A DNA stretch of 8,157 nt. It comes from Deltaproteobacteria bacterium UBA6967 (GTDB taxonomy: Bacteria; SAR324; NAC60-12). Positions 1 to 4,998 of the stretch are shown one piece after another. A model generated the notes under the pieces. That model worked only from the letters and a program-made list of their open reading frames with translations. It made no database searches and was not told where the DNA came from. Both the position numbers and the translations under genes were made by a program. Each line of letters opens with the position of its first letter. Positions within the stretch are counted from its first letter, which is position 1. The stretch lies in the NCBI GenBank assembly GCA_002450295.1, contig DJYX01000073.1, positions 9,534 to 17,690 of the forward strand, written 5' to 3'.

Positions 1-10
1 GGGAGCAGAT

Positions 11-36
11 GAAGTGGGGCAAGCTAGCCTACCCCA
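11..36 (-). terminator. Hairpin just downstream of fbaB, possible terminator or 3' stabiliser
   Basis: On the minus strand, positions 36-15 form a 9-bp stem, TGGGGTAGG pairing with CTTGCCCCA, around the 4-nt loop CTAG. Two of the pairs are G-U in this orientation and become mismatches on the other strand, which favours a minus-strand transcript. The hairpin starts 8 nt after the fbaB stop codon. No U-tract follows (the next bases are CTTCATC), so it may be a weak or factor-assisted terminator, or an mRNA 3'-end stabiliser, rather than a classical intrinsic terminator. Confidence 0.4.
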
Positions 37-44
37 AGGCAAGA

Positions 45-1106
45 TCAGGCGATCGTGATTTGATCGCAAAGATATACGTCCTGCACGGATTGCAGTAAGG
101 CAACACCTTCACTCATTTCTCGTTTGAAAGCCTTGCGCCCTAGGATCAAGCCAGAGCCTCCAGCACGTTTGTTGACAACAGCAGTGTAGAGTGCTTCGCC
201 TAGATCACTGCTACCTTTGCTGTCTCCACCCGAATTGATCAGGGAAGCTCGGCCAGCGTAGCAGTTGAGTACTTGGTAGCGGGTCATGTCGATAGGGTGT
301 TCAGAGGTCAGTGAGTCATAAACTTTCTTATCGGTCTTGCCAAACTTGACGGCACCGTAGCCGTTGGAAACTTCAGGAAGCTTTTGCTTAATGATGTCAG
401 CTTCTATGGTGACGCCAAGATGATTGGCCTGTGAACTCAAGTCGTCTGCTGTTTCGTAGTTCACTCCATCCTTGGAGAAGCCAGAGTTGCGCACGTAGCA
501 CCATAGCACAGTTGCCATGCCAAGCTCATGTGCCGCTGCAAACATCTGCGAGACTTCCCAGAGTTGGCGACGTGAATCTGGACTGCCAAAGTAGACAGTC
601 GCTCCGATCGCCACAGCACCCATGTTCCAGGCCTGCTTTACACTGCCGTAGAGCGTCTGATCGTGCTGGTTAGGATAGCTCAATAATTCGTTGTGGTTGA
701 GTTTGACCAGGAACGGAATGCGATGAGCGTATTTGCGAGAAACAATCCCCAGCACACCAAGAGTGGAGGCAACAGCGTTACAGTTGGCTTCGATCGCTAA
801 TTTTATAATGTTTTCAGGGTCGAAGTAGATCGGATTGGCCGCAAAAGAAGCACCCGCTGAATGCTCGATTCCTTGATCTACTGGCAAGATAGAGAGATAG
901 CCCGTATTTGCTAGACGTCCAGTGCCATATAGCTGCCCCAGAGATCGCAAAACCTGTGGACTGCGATCACTTTGTTGCCAAATCCTGTTTGTCCAATCAG
1001 GACCAGGTAGATGCAGGCGCTCTTTGCCAAATCGGGGATTTTCGAATTTGACCAACTCTTCGACAGGTTGGCCCCCTTGGCTTAAGATCGCATCTAATTT
1101 TGCCAT
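45..1106 (-). CDS. fbaB: Fructose-bisphosphate aldolase class I (FbaB/DhnA type)
   Basis: A 353-residue cytosolic enzyme that reversibly cleaves fructose 1,6-bisphosphate to dihydroxyacetone phosphate and glyceraldehyde 3-phosphate through a Schiff-base lysine, acting in glycolysis and gluconeogenesis. Length and sequence match the bacterial FbaB/DhnA family (E. coli FbaB is about 350 residues). Visible landmarks are [10 protein letters not shown] at residues 74-83, [11 protein letters not shown] at 235-245 with the probable Schiff-base Lys240 (equivalent to E. coli Lys237), and the phosphate-binding segments INSGG (290-294) and GLILGRKAF (319-327). The C terminus [13 protein letters not shown] also closely resembles E. 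coli FbaB. The ATG at 1106 is the natural family start; only a weak AAGAGA stands in ribosome-binding position. No glycolytic gene is adjacent, and the gene appears to be its own unit, preceded by 329 bp of AT-rich DNA and followed by a hairpin. It is intact, with no unusual residues seen. Confidence 0.96.
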   Translation of the reverse strand: MAKLDAILSQGGQPVEELVKFENPRFGKERLHLPGPDWTNRIWQQSDRSPQVLRSLGQLYGTGRLANTGYLSILPVDQGIEHSAGASFAANPIYFDPENIIKLAIEANCNAVASTLGVLGIVSRKYAHRIPFLVKLNHNELLSYPNQHDQTLYGSVKQAWNMGAVAIGATVYFGSPDSRRQLWEVSQMFAAAHELGMATVLWCYVRNSGFSKDGVNYETADDLSSQANHLGVTIEADIIKQKLPEVSNGYGAVKFGKTDKKVYDSLTSEHPIDMTRYQVLNCYAGRASLINSGGDSKGSSDLGEALYTAVVNKRAGGSGLILGRKAFKREMSEGVALLQSVQDVYLCDQITIA

Positions 1107-1148
1107 AGAACGTCTCTTGATAAATTTGAAAAATGAATATGAGGATTT

Positions 1149-1176
1149 GGTTTGTCTTCAAACAGAAAAACAAACC
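1149..1176 (-). promoter_or_regulatory. Nested, mutually exclusive hairpins in the fbaB upstream region
   Basis: GGTTTGT (1149-1155) is perfectly complementary to ACAAACC (1170-1176), giving a 7-bp stem. Its inner part GTTTG (1150-1154) can instead pair with the nearer CAAAC (1159-1163) across a 4-nt loop. The two pairings share one arm and cannot coexist. The element lies 43-70 bp before the fbaB start codon, so it could be in the mRNA leader. No known riboswitch motif is recognised, and it could equally be a protein-binding site or chance in AT-rich DNA. Confidence 0.3.
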
Positions 1177-1232
1177 GTAGTTATGAGGAAGAATCCAGTC
1201 AATTTCGGTAGAGATGCGTTTTTGCTAAAAAT

Positions 1233-1356
1233 GTAACTGTAACTTTTAGAGTCTAAATTTCGAGTGTGTTGGTGTGATAAAAAATCTTTATTTCTATTGA
1301 AAAAATGAAGAAAAATTGATGACCTGATAAGACTGTAACTTCTAGTAAAAAGTTAC
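1233..1356. repeat. Repeated GTAACT boxes upstream of fbaB
   Basis: The 14-nt word ACTGTAACTTTTAG (1236-1249) recurs with one change as ACTGTAACTTCTAG (1332-1345), 96 bp away. An extra GTAACT stands in tandem at 1233-1238, and an inverted copy AAGTTAC at 1350-1356 makes a 7-bp-arm, 8-bp-spacer palindrome with 1335-1341. Multiple spaced direct and inverted copies are typical of operator sites, but no regulator is identifiable from the sequence. The boxes lie about 130-250 bp before the fbaB start. Confidence 0.35.
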
Positions 1357-1435
1357 ATAATGAGAGAGAGTGAAGTAGTGAAATACAAAAAGCTTTCTCA
1401 ATAAAAAGAATTTAAATTATTTAAATTAGTAAGAA

Positions 1436-2173
1436 TCAATCTGGTATCATTCCAGTGGCGATCAGTTGAGCAACGTGCGCAAGGTCCTCTGGCACATCCA
1501 CTCCAATGCTGTCCACGGGAGATTCTACGCAAAGGATCGAATATCCATTCTCCAGAACCCGCAATTGTTCTAACTGCTCTTGCTGTTCAAGAGGGGTTGA
1601 GGGCCAGTTGGCAAATTCCAGCAGAAAGTCACGACGGTATAGGTAGACCCCAAAGTGCTTCCAGCAACCACGAAACACCTGATCTCGGACATAAGGTACC
1701 GGTGATCGTGAAAAATAGAGAGCTCGTTGATTTTGTGCCAGTATGGCCTTGACAACATGCGGATCTCGCCAAGTATTGGGATCATCACTGCGAAAAACGA
1801 GAGTTGCCATGGGGCAACTGCCATCTGTAAGTGCACGCTGGATGAGTGTTTCTAAAACATTAGGTGCGATGGTTGGTTCATCTCCCTGGACGTTGAGCAC
1901 CCACTCACAGGGCTGATTCTGAATCACCTCCACGATTCGATCTGTCCCTGTTGGGTGATCAGGCGAAGTCATACAGGCTTGACCGCCGAAGGCCTGGACA
2001 GCGTTGATGATACGCTCATCATCGGTAGCTACGAGGACCTGATCTACTGAGAGAACTTGTTGAACTCGTTCGTATACATGCTGAATCATTGGCTTCCCAT
2101 GTAGTTCAACCAGTGGTTTGCCAGGGAATCGTGAAGACTCATAACGAGCTGGGATGACAGCAAGAATTTTCAT
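1436..2173 (-). CDS. kdsB: 3-deoxy-manno-octulosonate cytidylyltransferase (CMP-KDO synthetase)
   Basis: A 245-residue cytosolic enzyme that activates KDO with CTP to give CMP-KDO, the donor for attaching KDO to lipid A in lipopolysaccharide synthesis. The nucleotidyltransferase signature is clear: IPARYESSRFPGKPL at residues 7-21, VATDDERI at 48-55, the metal-binding VQGDEP at 95-100, KHFGVYLYRRDF at 172-183, the EQLEQLRVLENG segment at 199-210, and DSIGVDVPEDL at 221-231. Length equals the family norm. The ATG at 2173 is chosen because family members begin MKxLxVIPAR; an upstream in-frame ATG at 2209 would add 12 unrelated residues and deepen the overlap with tpm. The chosen start overlaps the tpm stop as ATGA, and no good ribosome-binding site is visible, so translation is probably coupled to tpm. 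No other KDO or lipid A gene is in the window. Confidence 0.96.
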   Translation of the reverse strand: MKILAVIPARYESSRFPGKPLVELHGKPMIQHVYERVQQVLSVDQVLVATDDERIINAVQAFGGQACMTSPDHPTGTDRIVEVIQNQPCEWVLNVQGDEPTIAPNVLETLIQRALTDGSCPMATLVFRSDDPNTWRDPHVVKAILAQNQRALYFSRSPVPYVRDQVFRGCWKHFGVYLYRRDFLLEFANWPSTPLEQQEQLEQLRVLENGYSILCVESPVDSIGVDVPEDLAHVAQLIATGMIPD

Positions 2174-2856
2174 GGGAAGGTAATCAGGTAAACAGCTTCG
2201 TAGGCCCAACGTAGTCCAGCTTTCTGGAAGTTGGGAGATTCAGGGAGGATATCTTGTTTTTCCAGCAGTTCGATGTTGGTAGCGAAGGCAAACAAATCGA
2301 AGATCTCATTTTCTGGAACTGAATGTGGCGGACCACTGATCACACCGTCTTCATAAGCGAGCGTCACCAACAACAGCTTCGTGTTGGGAGAAACCAGGCT
2401 ACGAAGTAACGCTACATAATTTTTCCGTAATTCATTAGGTAGGGCAATCAGGGAAGCCCGATCAAAAACCGTTCGAATCGGTTGATCCTCCAGATGTTTG
2501 GAACTCATTTGGAAGATATCGCCCTGTAGCAAGGCTAGATTGCCGTGTTGGTAGGTTGCGAAGGGATCTCTTAGGGAGTGAGTCGGAGTGATTTGGTTCT
2601 CTTCAAAAAAAGCCTTAACAGCCTGAGGAACTAGCTCCACTCCGATGACCTGATGAAAGTAACTTTGAAGCCAGATCAAGTCCTTTGATTTGCCACAGAG
2701 TGGGACAAGGATACAGGATGTTTCATTGGGGTGAGTTTCGGTTGCCAGGGCGTGTACATGGCGAATAAGCAGAGGATTGACTTCTGGAAGATGGAAGCCA
2801 ATTCGGCCCTCTTGCCAGCGAGCCCACCATTGCTGTTGTTCTTGTTGTAAATCCAT
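2170..2856 (-). CDS. tpm: Thiopurine S-methyltransferase family protein
   Basis: A 228-residue class I SAM-dependent methyltransferase of the TPMT family. Family features in order: WWARWQEGRIGFHLPEVNPLL (residues 10-30, ending in the characteristic GFH..VNPLL), VPLCGKSKDLIWL at 51-63 (SAM-binding loop), IGVELVPQAVKAFF at 71-84, LLQGDIFQ at 109-116, and FDRASLIALP at 131-140. TPMTs methylate aromatic thiols; some bacterial members methylate selenium and tellurium compounds. The natural substrate here cannot be read from sequence. The ATG at 2856 gives the usual short N terminus, but no strong ribosome-binding site precedes it. It is first in a two-gene operon with kdsB (ATGA overlap) and lies downstream of a perfect terminator hairpin at 2942-2970, so it must have its own promoter in the 85 bp between. 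The protein is complete. Confidence 0.93.
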   Translation of the reverse strand: MDLQQEQQQWWARWQEGRIGFHLPEVNPLLIRHVHALATETHPNETSCILVPLCGKSKDLIWLQSYFHQVIGVELVPQAVKAFFEENQITPTHSLRDPFATYQHGNLALLQGDIFQMSSKHLEDQPIRTVFDRASLIALPNELRKNYVALLRSLVSPNTKLLLVTLAYEDGVISGPPHSVPENEIFDLFAFATNIELLEKQDILPESPNFQKAGLRWAYEAVYLITFP

Positions 2857-2870
2857 CTGCTAGCTATCGA

Positions 2871-2879
2871 AAAATACCA
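2871..2879 (-). promoter_or_regulatory. Possible extended -10 element for tpm-kdsB
   Basis: On the minus strand, 2879-2871 reads TGGTATTTT, an extended -10 pattern (TG-n-TATTTT). It lies between the upstream terminator and the tpm start and would give a leader of roughly ten nucleotides. No good -35 box is seen 16-18 bp further upstream. It is proposed mainly because a promoter is needed in this 85-bp interval. Confidence 0.25.
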
Positions 2880-2941
2880 TCCACGGTAACTTTGAATCCT
2901 GAAACGGAGAGAAAAATTGAGTTAGAAGAGTTGTAGAAATA

Positions 2942-2970
2942 AAAAAAATCTGAATAAGTCAGATTTTTTT
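2942..2970 (-). terminator. Perfect 12-bp intrinsic terminator hairpin upstream of tpm
   Basis: Arms 2942-2953 and 2959-2970 are exactly complementary (12 bp, core ATCTGA/TCAGAT) with a 5-nt loop. The outer seven pairs are A-T, so the stem has an A-tract on one side and a T-tract on the other, and it can work in both directions. The flanking genes point away from a plus-strand use, so it most likely ends a minus-strand transcript coming from the 2971-3180 region, before tpm. Confidence 0.8.
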
Positions 2971-3180
2971 CTTGCAGTCCGAACCCTTTTTGCATAGGTT
3001 TTGTGCACTCCCCATCGGCGGGAGTGCTTAGTCTGAGCCATCCCATCAGCGTCAGAGTCATCCAAAATCTGTCGCATAATCCACCTGCCATCGGAGGCAG
3101 GCTAGTCTCAAGAGAACAGCAAGATGCTAACCAGTCTGTCATTGGACACGACACGCTTTGATCGACCCTGCACCCTCCCA
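2942..3180 (-). ncRNA. Candidate structured non-coding RNA of unrecognised family
   Basis: This gene-free stretch, read on the minus strand, contains successive stem-loops and ends in a textbook terminator. From its 5' side: a bulged 7-bp hairpin (3152-3134, loop CAAT); a perfect 6-bp hairpin CCTGCC/GGCAGG (3101-3084); a looser 5-bp stem TCTGA/TCAGA (3056-3032) enclosing GATGGGATGG; and a perfect 8-bp hairpin GCACTCCC/GGGAGTGC (3027-3005). The 6-bp and 8-bp hairpins both have CCGATG in the loop or at its edge. A TGCAG segment (3172-3168) can pair with CTGCA (2977-2973) just before the terminator, as a possible closing helix. Hallmarks of tmRNA, RNase P RNA, SRP RNA and common riboswitches were looked for and not found, and it does not resemble 6S RNA. 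The 5' end is a guess and no strong promoter was found. It could instead be a long regulatory leader or a decayed element. Confidence 0.4.
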
Positions 3181-3407
3181 ACCGGTTTATTCTCGCCTTA
3201 CAAATTCTCCGAAACCAAAGTTTCTTCCAGAATCGTTCAACACGGCGTTGCTAGCGGCATGGAGCCAGTAGCTCGAGTTTTTGCTGTGTTCTGACTCTAG
3301 ATATTGGGATCAGAGAGTTAGTTTGGTACTTCCTTTGGCAGGGCGGGGGCGTACCCAATGTAGTACGGTTTTCAGGATGAGAACCGAGTAGTCATGGAGT
3401 GACGAAA
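3181..3407. promoter_or_regulatory. Gene-free region between candidate RNA and the coiled-coil repeat gene
   Basis: No coding region is supported here. The stretch should hold divergent promoters for the candidate minus-strand RNA and for the plus-strand gene at 3408, but no clear -35/-10 pair was identified by eye. The end nearest the plus-strand gene holds a leader hairpin at 3366-3386. A short 5-bp inverted repeat CGTAC/GTACG (3350-3354 and 3363-3367) overlaps the base of that hairpin. Confidence 0.35.
3366..3386 (+). promoter_or_regulatory. Leader hairpin before the coiled-coil repeat gene
   Basis: CGGTTTTC (3366-3373) pairs with GAGAACCG (3379-3386) in an 8-bp stem with a 5-nt loop, AGGAT. 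One pair is U-G on the plus strand and would be an A-C mismatch on the minus strand, so it fits a plus-strand transcript. It ends 9 nt before the GGAG ribosome-binding site (3396-3399) of the gene at 3408, a place where it could affect translation. Confidence 0.35.
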
Positions 3408-3788
3408 ATGCAGAGCAACCTGTTGCAATCGCAACAACAAGAGTGGTTGATTGGTCTGAACAACCGCCTGATCGACATGAATGAACGTCTGATCGAGCAG
3501 CGCGGCCAAGACCAGCGAGAACGTGAACTGCTGTTGCAGATCGTTCAAAACACCGAGAATCATCGTCCGGTTACTGTCCAGGAAACGGTTCCCAAGACGA
3601 AGGTTCGTTTGATGTCGGGTAAGGACTTTCAATCAGAGGAAGATCCGAAGCCTGCGCTGTCCCAGTTGTTTTTGCGATCACAACCCCAAGCGGTGCCATT
3701 GAGCCTGATGCTTCATCGGGAGTTGATGTCAGGCGCTGATTTCCGAAATGGACAGCCTGCTCCTCGGTTGTCCAGTCTGTTCATGTGA
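3408..3788 (+). CDS. Hypothetical protein with coiled coil and two LMSGxDF repeats
   Basis: A 126-residue protein whose family is not recognised. Residues 8-50 are rich in Gln, Glu, Arg and Leu with heptad-like spacing (LNNRLIDMNERLIEQR), a likely coiled coil. The C-terminal half holds an imperfect repeat of about 22 residues: 68-89 begins LMSGKDF and ends PKPALSQLFL; 106-126 begins LMSGADF and ends PAPRLSSLFM. The shared pattern is LMSGxDF-x5/6-PxPxLSxLF. There is no signal peptide, membrane segment or known catalytic motif. ATG 3408 is chosen because GGAG lies 8 nt upstream; a GTG at 3399 would add only three residues. The repeats look like duplicated short binding motifs on an oligomerising stalk, which suggests an adaptor or scaffold role; that is inference only. 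It converges with the next minus-strand gene, 13 bp away. Confidence 0.75.
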   Translation: MQSNLLQSQQQEWLIGLNNRLIDMNERLIEQRGQDQRERELLLQIVQNTENHRPVTVQETVPKTKVRLMSGKDFQSEEDPKPALSQLFLRSQPQAVPLSLMLHRELMSGADFRNGQPAPRLSSLFM

Positions 3789-3801
3789 AGCGTTACTGTC
3801 C

Positions 3802-4020
3802 TCAACGCAGTGGCCAAGACGTTCCATCCACATTGGGATCTTGCAGACGATAGAGTCGAATCAATTCGTTTGCATGATCCCTGCTCACCAACTTTTCCAC
3901 TAGATCCAACTGTTCTGTGATCAAAGCGTTGTCATACGGGCGCTTGCCTCGTTTGACAGTCTCCAGACTCAGTACCTTAGAGGCTTGCTGTACAATTAGG
4001 GCGGGAGATTTTGCGTCCAT
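3802..4020 (-). CDS. Small hypothetical protein, probable fxsA operon partner
   Basis: A 72-residue protein of no family I recognise, largely helical and charged, with a C-terminal part reading ELIRLYRLQDPNVDG followed by TSWPLR. There is no membrane segment, signal peptide, cysteine cluster or DNA-binding motif. It lies 29 bp downstream of fxsA on the same strand, so the two are probably co-transcribed. The ATG at 4020 is the only sensible start; the ribosome-binding site is weak (AGGCAGC directly before ATG). Balanced amino-acid composition and tight placement between flanking genes favour a real gene over a chance ORF. Confidence 0.65.
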   Translation of the reverse strand: MDAKSPALIVQQASKVLSLETVKRGKRPYDNALITEQLDLVEKLVSRDHANELIRLYRLQDPNVDGTSWPLR

Positions 4021-4049
4021 GCTGCCTGCGTAAAAATCAGTGAAGATGC

Positions 4050-4451
4050 CTAGCCATAGATAATTGGACCGTTGCCCACATTACGTTGGGCATATACTAA
4101 TTCTATGCGACGTTTAAGCCATTCTCGGCATAGAGTTCGGGTTGCTGGAATGAGCAAAAATAACCCTGCAGCATCAGTCAAAAATCCAGGTGTGAGCAGG
4201 ACAATCCCAGCGACAGCGATCAATAGAGCGTTGAGTAACTCTTCTCCCGGAACCACTCCCTGTTGAAAAGAATCCCGAATTCGTCCCAAGGTCTGTAGTC
4301 CTTGACTGCGAGCAAGACTAGCTCCTACAATTCCAGTTAAAATGACCAAACCAATAGAAGGCAGAATTCCAATCTGTCCCCCGATTGCGATCAGAATATA
4401 GATTTCACTGACAGGAATGATTGTAAAGGCCAGAAACAGTTTCCAGAGCAT
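4050..4451 (-). CDS. fxsA: FxsA family inner-membrane protein
   Basis: A 133-residue integral membrane protein of the FxsA family, named for an E. coli protein whose overproduction relieves F-plasmid exclusion of phage T7; the biochemical function is unknown. Hydrophobic segments lie at about residues 5-24, 27-45 and 73-101. Family hallmarks are GGQIGILPSIGLVILTGIVG (24-43), the adjoining ASLARSQGLQTLGRI, the polar loop VPGEELLNA (67-75), AGIVLLTPGFLTDAAGLFLL (81-100) and IPATR (101-105), followed by a basic cytoplasmic tail. Length is normal or slightly short because the tail is brief. The ATG at 4451 matches the family start MLxKLFLAF. It heads a probable two-gene operon with the 72-residue gene downstream, and only 25 bp separate it from the start of a divergent small gene, so its promoter must lie inside that gene. 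Confidence 0.93.
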   Translation of the reverse strand: MLWKLFLAFTIIPVSEIYILIAIGGQIGILPSIGLVILTGIVGASLARSQGLQTLGRIRDSFQQGVVPGEELLNALLIAVAGIVLLTPGFLTDAAGLFLLIPATRTLCREWLKRRIELVYAQRNVGNGPIIYG

Positions 4452-4454
4452 AGT

Positions 4455-4460
4455 TATAAT
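4455..4460 (+). promoter_or_regulatory. Consensus -10 hexamer in the 25-bp fxsA divergent gap
   Basis: An exact TATAAT lies on the plus strand 4 nt from the fxsA start codon and 16 nt before the ATG of the small plus-strand gene at 4477. The best -35 candidate at the right distance is weak (GAAACA, 4433-4438, 16-bp spacer) and lies inside fxsA. If used, transcription would begin at about 4467, giving a leader of only about ten nucleotides. Confidence 0.3.
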
Positions 4461-4476
4461 CTAGAGGTTAGGTAAA

Positions 4477-4650
4477 ATGGGATTGGTGCTAATATTGATG
4501 ATATTCGTGTCGATGGTTACTTTGGGCATCATTGAACGGCGTATCTCAAGAAGGCGTTTTGAAGCATCTCGCCAGCGACTCCAACAGTTGCAGAAAAATT
4601 CTGCTGATGATGCAGAGGAACCAATTCAGCTCAGTCGGAACTCTTCTTGA
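4477..4650 (+). CDS. Small single-pass membrane protein (57 aa), unrecognised
   Basis: A 57-residue ORF with clear protein-like design. Residues 2-19 are strongly hydrophobic (GLVLILMIFVSMVTLGII) and form one membrane segment. A highly basic stretch, ERRISRRR (20-27), follows directly, then a Gln/Arg-rich helix (RQRLQQLQK, 32-40) and an acidic, Ser-rich tail. The positive-inside rule predicts a cytoplasmic C terminus. AGAGG at 4463-4467, 9 nt before the ATG, is a suitable ribosome-binding site. Its start is 25 bp from the divergent fxsA start, and its last 20 bp overlap the 3' end of the convergent RHH-like gene. No family is recognised. The layout of hydrophobic segment, basic stretch and acidic tail makes chance unlikely but not excluded. 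Confidence 0.55.
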   Translation: MGLVLILMIFVSMVTLGIIERRISRRRFEASRQRLQQLQKNSADDAEEPIQLSRNSS

Positions 4651-4900
4651 GTTTCTCTCGAAGTGACTTGAGCTCCTGCAGGACAACCTTGTGTTGTGTT
4701 TTTTGCCGGGCCGGTTCTTCTGGACGATGGATTTGTTTCAACAAAGCAGCGATTGCTTTTGGACGTGATAAATTGCGTTGATTGGCATATTGATCCAACT
4801 CCTGCAGCACCGACTCAGGCAAGCCCAACAGGATCTTTCGCACTGGTTCAGTGTATTCCTTCTTGCGCCCAGCGCCTTCTCGAAATCCTCCCCGCGGCAT
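4631..4900 (-). CDS. Ribbon-helix-helix-like small DNA-binding protein (putative)
   Basis: An 89-residue basic protein. The N terminus RGGFREGAGRKKEYTEPVRK (residues 3-22) resembles the GxREGAGRK leader found on many small, poorly characterised bacterial and phage RHH-type proteins. It is followed by ILLGLPESVLQELDQYANQR (23-42) and NLSRPKAIAALLKQI (43-57), which fit a strand-helix-helix layout: a beta strand, a helix, a turn with S/RPKAI, and a second helix. The tail (58-89) is a charged helix, perhaps a coiled coil. The predicted role is a dimeric DNA-binding regulator, possibly autoregulatory; an inverted repeat lies 41 bp upstream of the start. The ATG at 4900 has GAGG 4 nt upstream. No toxin partner is adjacent on the same strand, so a toxin-antitoxin pair is not supported. 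Assigned from pattern only. Confidence 0.65.
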   Translation of the reverse strand: MPRGGFREGAGRKKEYTEPVRKILLGLPESVLQELDQYANQRNLSRPKAIAALLKQIHRPEEPARQKTQHKVVLQELKSLREKLKKSSD

Positions 4901-4940
4901 AGTACCTCATCATTCTACTAAAGTTCTGTGATCTCCTGCC

Positions 4941-4960
4941 GATAACAAACTCGTGTTATC
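4941..4960. promoter_or_regulatory. 20-bp palindrome between the RHH-like gene and a divergent small ORF
   Basis: GATAACA (4941-4947) and TGTTATC (4954-4960) are perfect inverted copies separated by 6 bp (AACTCG). The site lies 40 bp before the start of the minus-strand RHH-like gene and 38 bp before the ATG of the plus-strand 35-codon ORF, almost exactly midway. The symmetry, spacing and lack of any T-tract fit an operator bound by a dimer better than a terminator. Autoregulation by the RHH-like protein is a natural guess, not shown. Confidence 0.45.
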
Positions 4961-4998
4961 TATGAGTGCTTGTCGCAATCTCTTGTACATGGGGATCT

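Larger units (their letters stand above)
1107..1435. promoter_or_regulatory. AT-rich gap upstream of fbaB and downstream of kdsB
   Basis: No gene is supported in this 329-bp stretch, which is clearly more AT-rich than the genes on either side. It must carry the fbaB promoter on the minus strand, but no convincing -35/-10 pair could be picked by eye. It holds four GTAACT-type boxes (1233-1356), competing hairpins at 1149-1176, and an AT-only inverted repeat at 1409-1427 immediately after the kdsB stop. The last has 8-bp arms and a 3-nt spacer but no GC pairs, so it is a poor terminator. Short plus-strand ORFs reaching in from the fbaB shadow have low-complexity translations and are not credible genes. 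Confidence 0.5.

Noticed and set aside
431..1236. Plus-strand ORFs opposite and beyond fbaB
   Set aside because: Antisense shadows of a well-supported aldolase gene; translations have no recognisable domain.
1335..1356. NtcA-type site (GTA-N8-TAC) before fbaB
   Set aside because: The GTA and TAC elements are not at the required 8-bp spacing; the palindrome has a different symmetry.
2174..2209. Upstream ATG start for kdsB
   Set aside because: Adds 12 residues before the conserved MKILAVIPAR start and overlaps tpm coding sequence; the ATGA junction is a more natural start.
2942..3180. Assignment of the structured region to tmRNA, RNase P RNA, SRP RNA, 6S RNA or a cobalamin/TPP/SAM riboswitch
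   Set aside because: The conserved cores of these RNAs that I know were looked for on the minus strand and not found; several independent short hairpins also do not fit the single long 6S rod.
2864..3181. 105-codon minus-strand ORF upstream of tpm
   Set aside because: Its translation is odd in composition (Cys/Trp/Met-rich, then a Phe/Tyr/Ser tract), it reads through the perfect terminator hairpin, and it resembles no protein family. The stretch is better explained as structured non-coding DNA or RNA.
3372..3632. Minus-strand 86-codon ORF opposite the coiled-coil gene
   Set aside because: Shadow frame; the plus strand has the ribosome-binding site, the coiled coil and the internal protein-level repeat.
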